Shown here piece by piece: positions 1 through 8,585 of a DNA stretch of 31,672 nucleotides. The position numbers were made by a program, and so were the translations under genes. Within the stretch, counting starts at the first letter, position 1, and the number at the start of each line of letters is the position of its first letter. This DNA is from Dicyema japonicum (lineage: Eukaryota; Dicyemida; Rhombozoa; Dicyemidae): assembly GCA_011109175.1 (NCBI GenBank), contig RDEW01000109.1, positions 28,015 through 59,686 of the forward strand, written 5' to 3'. Under the pieces are notes generated by a model. It worked only from the letters and a program-made list of their open reading frames with translations. It was not told the origin of the DNA and made no database searches.

Positions 1-330
1 TGTCTGCGGTTAGTGGTGGATGTTCTCAATAAGTAATGCGAAAGTTAGGTGGTTTAGGTCAAACGATTGTCTGAGATATTGTAAGCTCCTCATTTCAAGA
101 TGGGGATCTAAAGGCAGGGTTTTCGACTTCCAGTGTAGGTAACCAATGGGAGATGATTTTGAAGTGCCCGTTACCGCTCTCAGTGCTGAATTCTGGATCT
201 GCTGCATATTTTGTAGGAGGGAAAGTGACATATTATTGAGCCCAGTTTTAAGATGGATAATTCAGTGTCGTCTTGATGAATTGTTTGTACAGGAGCGGTA
301 GACTCTTTTTGTTGGTCGTTCGAGTGAACA
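1..330 (-). pseudogene. LINE reverse transcriptase C-terminal fragment in the left flank
   Basis: The minus strand encodes a piece of the region after the RT catalytic core (thumb/C-terminal) of a Jockey/CR1-like non-LTR retrotransposon. From about 231 down to 10 it reads IQNSALRAVTGTSKSSP and continues with a leucine- and arginine-rich segment. Just upstream, in a different minus-strand frame (252-292), is LYKQFIKTTLNYPS. Together they match the usual 'LYxxxIxPxLxYas...IQNxALR' layout of LINE polymerases, so at least one frameshift lies between them. The element runs off the left edge of the window. It belongs to neither the E1 nor the E2 copies in the array, but is related to them. There is no intact start and no catalytic motif, so this is a dead remnant. 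The assignment rests on motif recognition only. Confidence 0.6.
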
Positions 331-452
331 GCTACTGCTCGAAGCATGTTTGATGTCCTCTTTGCTTTATGGGAATTGACTCACCTATGGTAATTTAAAA
401 ATTAGTGATATTATTATTTATTCATTATTTTTTTAAATAAATAACAGTGATA
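331..452. other. Left junction of the tandem array, A/T-rich
   Basis: This is non-coding sequence between the left LINE fragment and the first repeat unit. Its last 40 bases are almost purely A/T and contain TTTTTTTAAATAAATAA (429-444), followed by CAGTGATA and then the unit start TTCATAGTGCC at 453. The same TTAAAATAAATAA-like tract precedes the unit start in B and C, where it is the 3' tail of element E1. The shared tract makes this the likely left breakpoint of the duplication. Confidence 0.6.
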
Positions 453-1351
453 TTCATAGTGCCCATTTGACATGGTTACAACATTCACATGATCGCAAAT
501 GTGCCGGAACACAGTCTGAACACCAGTAAAGGATGTAAAGGCTACTGAGGGAGGCCGCATCACCTGAATTTTCTCATTCTGGCTATGATGGTGGTTTTTG
601 GTTAATAAATTTAATTTAACACATGATGAAATACTGCTCACATACGTGCAGGCTACACACACGTTGTCTAATTAATAACTAATTCAGAGAATGACTAACA
701 CTACTCCCATCTCTTACCCAAGCAACATTTATGGTATACAGTCATCCACACAGGTTACTTTAACCCAGTAAACAACAGCGGTAACTTTTCTTTATTGCAT
801 GATTACACAAAAGCTCACATGTGATTTGACTGCAAAATCAAAACCACAAAATTAATTCATCAGAAAATATTCAAAATAAAAAAATCTAGTTTTTTATTAT
901 CATTTCTTTGTCATCAAAATAGTTGATTGGTTCAGGTAATCCAAAATAACAAGATGAGACTGTTTGCGTATCCAGTGGAAGATTTGCACTCAATTAGGTC
1001 CAGAATTCGACATTCTGGCAATAAAATTAACAACCCCCTGTTTCATTATTCAATGCCTCCCAAGAACGAAAGGTTCCACCGTGAAGACACAAGTGTACTC
1101 AAAACTAGACTACATTTTACCAGAGCAGCGTTAATCACTAAGCTAGCTGGCACTGTAAGGCTAAATTCATAGGTAATCCCTATAAACGACTACTAACAAA
1201 TCCTTTAAATCGAGGATTAGAAAGTTAGCAACCAAGAAAGAAACTGTTAGCAGTTAAATTAAGATGAGGATCAGCAGGCAAATAAAAGCCAGTGGATATG
1301 ATAGCTCAAATCTATGTTGGATGCCCTTGCTGTGACTCGTAGCATTATACT
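453..1351. other. Unit A spacer downstream of the chitinase pseudogene
   Basis: This is a 0.9 kb stretch without a recognisable gene. A plus-strand open frame with an ATG at 954 runs to about 1172 (72 residues). It is preserved in B (12109-12351) and C (23210-23452), where one base change removes the stop and extends it by eight residues. A minus-strand frame at 414-662 is also kept. Neither resembles a family I know. Their conservation is explained by the recent duplication, so they give no evidence of coding. No splice or promoter signal decides the matter. Confidence 0.4.
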
Positions 1352-2562
1352 TTATGTGACAAAATATGCTACCTTCTTTAGCCCCAACCCTTCATGCACA
1401 GCAGCAATCAGGGGACTTTCCCCATTGTTGCACTCATTTCCAGAAAAATCGTCATAATCCAACGTCCAGACGAACATCCCAGCTAGTCCTTTACTTTCCA
1501 CGTAATTTGCCTTATTTTAGTTAACCTTATACCTTCTCCCGAATGCTCTGAGGGGTTTCATACCCAACCAATAATAGTCCTTAACTCCATGTGCGGCTTT
1601 TTGTGTGTCGTTCCATACATTCCGGTAGTCCTCGTTGCAGTACTAAAATAAACTCTGTTTGATACTTCAAAGTAAGCCAATTTCCCGCGAAGATGTAGAA
1701 TGCTTCCTGGGGCAGTCGTGTCGACCACGAGTCCCCTATTTGTGGATTCTTGGTGGTAGTTTTGTATCCGCGAGCATAAGTTGGAACTCCAATAACAATT
1801 TTGGACAGAGGAGCCCCGTTGGAGTTCCAATATTCGACAGAAGAGTCCTTAGATATTTTATGGTTGATACAGCACACAGTTGGTCATCACTGTTGAGGCA
1901 AAAGAGCCCGGAAGGATGGCGAACGACTTTCGAAGACTCGTTGTAGTAGTTATAAGTCTTAATGTTAATGTAGTCGAGGTATCTTCTATCACGGATAATA
2001 CGGCTACTTGGAGATATTCCGGATCTCATACAGCCTCGTAGAATTGTTTGCTGAAACAAACGCAGTCAGCAAATATGTCCCCGAACTGTCCCTTTTGAAT
2101 TCCTCACTCAGAGTCTCCGAGTTATTCCAATTTTACCTTTAAAAGAGCGTATAAATTGTCTTGTTTTCTCGGATACTCCCAGTTTATGTCCAATCCGTCG
2201 AAATTGTATTTCTTCAAATATTCCCTTGCGTTTGAGGCGAATAGTGCTCTGTTTGTCTCATTCTTTAATTTTCTGATAAGTTCGTCGTTCCCCCGAATCG
2301 AGAGCAGGACTTTTAGGTCAGAATTCTTATTCTTCAGTGAAGTGACCTTGTTGTAGTTGTCAAATCCAACTATCTTATAAATGTTTGCATACTCGCAAGG
2401 TCAGACTGGGGATTACTCGAGAGGAGGGTAAGGGTATCTGGTCTAATATTCGCGAAGGCGTATATTATGTGGGTGCAGAGATGGGGGTTCATATTATCGG
2501 CCACATACTTTTCCCGGGTCTGTAAATAGCCCAGTTTGTGTAGTAACAGAATAATGCATTGC
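1352..2562 (-). pseudogene. GH18 chitinase-like pseudogene, unit A copy (most damaged)
   Basis: The minus strand encodes a glycoside hydrolase family 18 (TIM-barrel chitinase) domain in broken frames. In order are: the N-terminal strand FCYYTNWAIYRPG; LCTHIIYAFANI; the catalytic segment FDGLDINWEYP (about 2171-2202); YLDYINIKTYNYY; IVIGVPTYARGYK; and FVWTLDYDDFSGNEC. Family members use DGxDxDxE, with Glu as acid/base. Here Glu is present but the preceding Asp is Asn. Relative to unit C this copy loses CGT near 2512, one C in the IIGWGMK segment (about 1563) and one base at about 1726, and has the two indels described for unit B. The start follows a possible splice acceptor (CATTTAG before 2562). 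No signal-peptide exon was found. It is clearly not translatable as one protein. Confidence 0.85.
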
Positions 2563-3343
2563 CTAAATGAAAAATACTGTGAACTCTTCTCAGCCGTGGT
2601 GTTGGATAGTTGAATCTACAATTGTTTTACAAAATTACAGAAAATAAAATCAAATAAAAAATAGCATCTAAATAGCATAAAAAACAATTTTATTTCAAAA
2701 TTGGTTAACCAACATAGAAATTTACAGACAAAAATCACTAAAGACGCACTTGAAGCTCAAAATTAACTTATGAACCGGGAAAATGCTAAGAAAAATAACT
2801 TCTATAAGTTCTGAATGAAGAGAGTCCAAAATCAACGAGAATTGCCAAATAGATAGCAGGTTTATTACTTTATCAAACAAGTTGAGGTTTAGGACTGTCG
2901 GAGGTATGACCTTCTTGCAAGAGAGTTCTCTCTTTTCTACAACTGTAAGTAAAGACTAGTCTGCAGGTGGAGTCGTCTGATAATGCTCCAAGAATTATGT
3001 GATTGGTTATCCGTCGATAAGCTACAAGGGCTTACATCGGATCAGTCGTGTTGAAGAGAACTCTTGAAAGTATGGTGGCTGTGCACAATCACGGGATTGA
3101 GATCATTGATGAAGATTTCATTTGTGCTTCAAACCAACTTTTGGAGCAGGAATCTGCTAATTGTGAGGACATGACTGATTCTAATGTGGAAAAAAGGATA
3201 AGGATGACTTCATAAACTTTGAATTTTTTAGTCGTGAGAGCGAAGTAGAGTACTAGTGGCTTAGTGATTGTAGTTTGAAGTGGTCGATCTTATTTAGATT
3301 TGATTTAGACAGGTAAATTATAAATAAATATAGATCTTTTCCA

Positions 3344-3423
3344 CAGAAAACCACAACTTACTGAAGGAAATAAATTTTAATAAATCAGAAAACCACAACT
3401 TACTGAAGGAAATAAATTTTAAT
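3344..3423. repeat. 42-bp direct duplication private to unit A
   Basis: CAGAAAACCACAACTTACTG begins at 3344 and again at 3386, an offset of 42 bases, with matching sequence through AAATAAATTTTAAT. Units B and C carry a single copy (about 14512 and 25611). It is a simple local tandem duplication that arose in the unit A lineage, or was lost from the B/C lineage. Confidence 0.9.
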
Positions 3424-5857
3424 CAGAATTACTGAATATTTTGTCAATAATTTCAAAATGTCAATATTTCGTCATAATAAAAAATTCAAATATCTAACAA
3501 ATAGTAAGCGGTTTAAAAAGTTTGTGCTATGTGGTTTATTAATTGAATTTTCATGCTAACGTGACGGAAGTGGTTTCTGTATGTTAATTTCATCATAGTT
3601 TATGATATTTTCAGATATTTTGATTAGACAGAGCATGTGGATTCATGTTATCGGCATCAGTCCTTGATTTCTTTTACATTCACTAATACTTATTCTGACC
3701 CATAGGCTGGCATCAAACTTGATTTAAAGAAGGAGTCGAAAGTAGTGGCTCACAAATAAAGGTTATTATATTGTGGCATCAGCTACCTGATAAATTCTCT
3801 GTACAGATAAGAGGCAATAGTCGTAAACTTGCTCCCAAGCAGGTGGAGAAGGTTAAAGGAAGAGTTCTCGATTACTTCACGTTCCACACAATTGCTGTCA
3901 TGACAACTGGAGTGATAATATGAGTCTCTGTCTTCATGAGTGGGACATCTGGCCACACTCAGAACCCGTAAAATCTGAGAACCAAGGAATACTTGCAATG
4001 GATCTCAATAGCCATTGCAAGAGGTGACACTGCGTCGGGGATAACTAATCAACACAACTTCCGATTACTTGATGATGGCAATTCCAAGGACCTGAGAGAA
4101 CCATTAAAGTAAACTGGGTCTAAGAGTCTCGTCGCTATTGCACTCCCAATTCATCGATAACTCCTTCAATTTTCTAACCGTTCCAGAGGTTTTGAAGGCG
4201 ATCGGGATGAAACGGTAGCGATCTCTGACAGCTGAGTGTTGATGCACGTCAGATTTTAGAATAGAGATCTCCCATGTGAAAATGGTAATTTCGTACGGTC
4301 TCTTCTTATCTCCGCTATCAAGTCTCTAGTTAAACGAGCAGTTCCTGCATATGAATTGAATACATACCTGAAGGTATCCGCATATGGAATGGTAAGGTTG
4401 CAAAGGCTAGATTAGTGGTTATGACCAAACTCCCAGTAGTAAATTCCGATATATTTGAATCAAGGAGTATTTCCAAATCTAATTATGCTCAAGAATTAAT
4501 GAAGTGAATAATTTAGTTTTGTTACAAGAAATAACTAAAGAATGTACTTAACGTTGATTCAGTAATCGGTCGGGAAAAGGCATACCAATATCCCATAGTA
4601 TTAACAAGACAGAAAAAGATCATTCCTTTTATTTTAGATGAAGTGGCCTCTAAGTTCAAGGGGTTAAAACAGTTTTAATGACTAGCAATAACTCCCAGGA
4701 ATATAGAGGATGCAATAGTATGGAAATAATGTATATAAGGAAGAAAGACTACAAATATTGTGAGGCATTAAGATAAAAATAGTACAGTAAACTGAATTAC
4801 AGTTGTAATTTGATGTCAATTCGTATGTCTGAACTGTGAGCGAAGAGCATACCTGAAGGTATTCACTATAACATTTGTTCATGGAGTTGTATTTCACAAA
4901 GAATTAAAAATTGATATGTTAATTATTGAATGTCGTAGATTATTCAAAATCAGTAAGGAATTAATTAAACTGAATAAATTAACAAACTCTTATTAACCAA
5001 ATCCTTATATCCTATAGTCAACTACCATTATCTGCCACAAATACCAAGCAGGTTGTTTGGGTCTGATATTTTACTACAAACTGAAATAATATTTATAATT
5101 ACGTAAACGACTGGCCGGTTGGTTGTCCATACTAATTATATTAATATCACACAAATACATTTCACCATTTCGGTTGATTTTAATCGTATTCCCTTCGATA
5201 GATTTATGTCTAAGCTATACATGACTTTATACGCTTTTGGTATGCCCATAGCATCAACACACAATATGTCGACACTAATTTAATATTAAAAATACTTATG
5301 TAATGCAACAGAATCAGAAATCGTCATAAATAATTGTACTGTTGATGAAATAGGAAAATCACTATAAATTAATAAAATAACTTACACAGCATAGAGCCTC
5401 TCCATTAAAATTGCAAAGTCTGTGCTAATATACATTAATTTGAAACATTCGGCGAGATATCTATCATTTTCAAAATATAATACAAATATTCACTACTGAG
5501 TGGTAGAGTAGTAGAAGTGATGACTTTAATGATATGATCAACCTTACACGCACTATAATGATTAATATTGTAATACAAAAATTTAGCATTTAGCATTTGA
5601 AGTGAAAAAATAGCTCCATCGGGTACACTAATGTTCTCAGCATAAACGAAATTTATTTGTTCTCTGTAGGTGAGATCTTCAAATACACAGTGCTCCAAAT
5701 ATCTGTGAATGATTTTGAATAATACAAATTGTTATCCGTGATAATTTTAGAGTTACACCCTTCCATCATTTTTGAGCAGTGAAAAACTGCTATGAAGATA
5801 ATGAGATTGTACATACAAAATCATATAAATTTAAGAGATCTGCGCATATAAACCTGT

Positions 5858-5924
5858 AAATTAATTCAAATTTATTTTAAAATGAATTAATTCAAATTTA
5901 TAAATTAATTCAAATTTATTTTAA
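5858..5924. repeat. AT-rich minisatellite, about 3 copies
   Basis: The core AATTAATTCAAATTTAT occurs three times within 67 bases, at about 5859, 5885 and 5903. The first and third copies extend to TTTTAA. The tract lies about 50 bases upstream of the E2 insertion point. Equivalent tracts are at about 16958-17024 (unit B, one substitution) and 28057-28123 (unit C). Confidence 0.85.
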
Positions 5925-5971
5925 ATTTAACTAAAATCTCTTCCTTATTTAACTTAACCATATGTTTTCTT

Positions 5972-5982
5972 ATAGTTTCGAT
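5972..5982. repeat. Putative target-site duplication, left of E2 (unit A)
   Basis: ATAGTTTCGAT here is repeated exactly at 8310-8320, directly after the A-rich tail of E2. Same-orientation short repeats bracketing a LINE are the expected footprint of target-primed reverse transcription. The first two or three bases could belong to the tail, so at least 8-9 bases are informative. The equivalents in unit B are 17072-17082 and 19412-19422. Unit C has only the left copy, at 28171-28181. Confidence 0.6.
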
Positions 5983-8309
5983 GTTTGTTGCAGCGTGGTG
6001 TTATGTGGTCCACCAATTCAAAAAAATCAAAAGGATCAAGATTGGCTATCCACGAGTAGATAATCATATGTGGAGATTTAAACGCAAAGCACCCATTATG
6101 GTTGTCAACCCAACAGCCCGACACGAGAGGGAATCTTTGTTATTGAAATCGGACGCCCTACGATACTGAATGATCCAGCGAAAAATATAAGGACCCCACT
6201 CAGAGAGACGGATCTACCTCACCGGATGTAACATTCTGCTCATCGTCGCTTTCATCAATAATTGATTGGTCAGTCCTCTACGAAACAAGAAGCGACCATA
6301 ATCCAATTGTGATGAAGGTCATGAGAGAAGTCAGAGTGAGGAGAACACCTGCTAGTTATAACTACAAAGCTGCTAATTGGGAATTGTATCGCGCAATCTC
6401 TGATGATAGGCTGAAGAATTGTTACTTGGACAGCTTCAAATCGCTAGAAAAAGGGATCAAATACTTTACTTTCACAATCCTAGAAGCAAGATCATTGGCT
6501 ATTCCCGAGCATCGTCTAAATTCCTTTAATGGTCGAGGAAGTCGGCATTGATCAAAGAAAGAAATCACCTCAAAAAAATCTTATTGGATTACATTAGAAA
6601 CGAAACTCCGGGTCAGAGCCCTAAACAACGAAATAAAGACCAGAGTTCAAGGCCCATAAATTGAAGTGTAATCGGATTCTTACAAAGGTACCGTAGTACC
6701 GGAGAAGTGTGGAAAGCCATCCGAAATGTTGCAAAGGACGAAGAAATTTCCCCCGAGGATGACTATACTCAACGAGACGTTAACAATTTGATAAAATTCT
6801 ACACAAAAATTTCGTACAAAAAACACAGAAAGTCGGAAGTGCTTCTCTCTTCACGGAGAAAACTGAAGAAGGATTCTGATTCAGTTTACTTCTCGAATGA
6901 AGACGTGAAGAATGCGCTGCGTTTTACAAGAACAACGTACTCTGCTGGTCCCGACAACATTCCAGTAGTGTTATTGAAGAACCTTGGAGATATGGGAGTC
7001 GGTTTTCTAACGTCGATTTTCAACTATTCAGTTAATTGTAATCTAATACCCCGTTGTTATGGAAGCAAGCCAACATCCGACCTATACTGAAACCTGGAAA
7101 ACCTAAAGAAGATCCGGCATCATTTAGATTTGTGTCATTGTTATGTTCCGTATCGAAAATCCTTGAGAGGCTTGTGCTTGGGAGAATCAAGGCCTTTTAA
7201 CAGAAAAGGATTTTCAACACGGATTCAAGAGCGATGGTCCTACATCAACGTACCTACAGAAATTAACCAATTTTATTAGAGATGGATTTTCAAACAAACC
7301 AAGGCATTTGAAAACAGTCTTATGTTCCATTGACAAGGCCTTTGATTCTATTTCGAGAAAAATATTATCAAAGAAAATTTTCCAGTCGGAGATCCCGGGG
7401 AAGCTTAAACTTTGGAAAACAAATTTCTTAAGTGAACGGAGGGGGACGTGTATGCCTCGGGGGACTGAAATCAGTCTCGCGTCTTCTCCCAAACGGTGTA
7501 CCCCAAGGATCTCTTTTATCCCCCGCCGTATTCAATTTATACCTGGCCGACCTCCCGACACCGGAATCTAATAACGATGTTCTACTCTCATATGCGGACG
7601 ACATTGTTTTGGCCTCGCGTGATCGGGATATCCAAAATGCTACAGAAAGATTACAAATTAACCTGGACCGACTCAACGCCTGGGTAATGAAGAACCGACT
7701 CACGATAAATTCCAGAAAGTCGGTCACGTCTATGTTTACTTCGGACAAAAGGTTGGGGAAGATGACTGTCAAGTTAAAATTGGACAACGTTGAAATCCTC
7801 TTCAGCAAATGTCAGAAGATCCTGGGCGTGACACTGGATACTCACTTATGTTTGTCACCACACGTGACAAACATTGTTCTGAAGTGCGAGAAGAGGATCA
7901 ATGAATTAAAATGTTTATCTGGAATTTGGAAGACAGGTACCCACCCGGTCTTGATGAACATTTACAAACAATACATCGAACCATGCTTCTCGTACGCGTG
8001 TGCTTCATGGAGACCTTCATTATCATGGACGAACACTAAGAAAATTTAGGACATTCAAAAGAAGGCTTTCAGAATGACGGAGCGGTGGTCTTGTGGGAGA
8101 CACAGAACCGGACCGACTACTCTGGAGGCTCTCATTAAACAAAACTCCGGCATGCGGGAAGGTGACCCTGCAAATACAGTCAGCCGCCCAGTACGAGCTT
8201 GTGTGGGTACGAGGGAGGAGCATCGGGAAAGAATGAGGATTTTGGTGGAACGCATCGGGATCACGTGATAGTTAGTTTTGGTTTTACCTTGGTCTTGGGT
8301 GTTAAATAA
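5983..8309 (+). mobile_element. Degenerate, 5'-truncated APE-type LINE 'E2', unit A copy
   Basis: This non-LTR retrotransposon starts inside the endonuclease region and ends in an A-rich tail (GTGTTAAATAA). Readable pieces in shifted frames are: endonuclease ICGDLNAKHPLWLSTQ (6066-6113); GSTSPDVTFC then SDHNPIVMKV (about 6209-6317); a linker; RT entry IRPILKPGKPK (about 7080); RT motif A reduced to SIDKAFD (about 7327); NGVPQGSLLSP and YADD (7591-7602); and a C-terminus ending VERIGIT before TGA (8266-8268). Frameshifts and an in-frame TAA (about 7198) separate them, so the copy is dead. No RNase H or CCHC motif is visible. It is related to E1 in order, motifs and C-terminus, but is a separate family. 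Confidence 0.85.
7432..8049 (+). pseudogene. E2 reverse transcriptase core fragment, unit A
   Basis: This is the longest open piece of E2 (205 codons). It holds the RT palm: LLPNGVPQGSLLSP near residues 18-31, LLSYADDIVLASRD with the two catalytic aspartates near residues 53-66, and a thumb region ending QYIEPCFSYACASW. The frame opens at a GTG inside the gene, with no true start, and is cut by TAG at 8047. The coding sense then continues in another frame to TGA at 8266. RT motif A lies upstream in a different frame, so no active enzyme can be made. Confidence 0.8.
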
Positions 8310-8585
8310 ATAGTTTCGATATTGATTATATTATTAAACGTGGTCTATAAGCCGCTGATTTCCCTTCAGTCATCGTTCGATGGGACTGACCGAGATGAGA
8401 TGGGAGAAGACCAGGGGAGTTGACAATCTTCATAATTACAAATTGACATTTTCTCGTATGGGATATCACTTGTGTTGATACGTTGCGACAAATACAACCT
8501 CAGACTGCCTGCTACTGAATCTGCCGAACAGAGGAAGCTGGATGAATATTCTACGCTTAGGAAAGGTTTCTGTATTGTCTCTATC

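Larger units (their letters stand above)
2563..5971. other. Unit A AT-rich spacer between GH18 pseudogene and E2
   Basis: This is 3.4 kb with no gene I can name. It contains a broken version of a short plus-strand frame (about 2997-3215), a private 42-bp direct duplication (3344-3423), two near-palindromes ATACCTGAAGGTAT (about 4366 and 4851) and an AT-rich minisatellite (5858-5924). Minus-strand frames at 3783-3998, 4682-4897 and 5435-5698 are low-complexity or unrecognised. From about 4290 onward the sequence is almost identical in all three units. It may hide decayed exons, but nothing visible supports a functional gene. Confidence 0.5.

Noticed and set aside
414-662. Minus-strand frame of 82 codons, repeated in B and C
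   Set aside because: It matches no family, spans the array junction in unit A, and its conservation follows from the recent duplication.
2060-2100. Short intron between the catalytic segment and the following GH18 segment
   Set aside because: The frame change can be placed on GT-AG pairs only with implausibly short introns, and the units differ in indels nearby, so frameshift decay is the simpler reading.
4682-4897. Minus-strand frame of 71 codons present in all units
   Set aside because: The composition is low-complexity and Tyr/Cys/Ser-rich, no motif is visible, and it lies in an almost invariant tract, so identity gives no coding evidence.
5858-5924. CRISPR-like or centromeric array
   Set aside because: There are only three short AT-rich repeats with no regular unique spacers and no associated genes.
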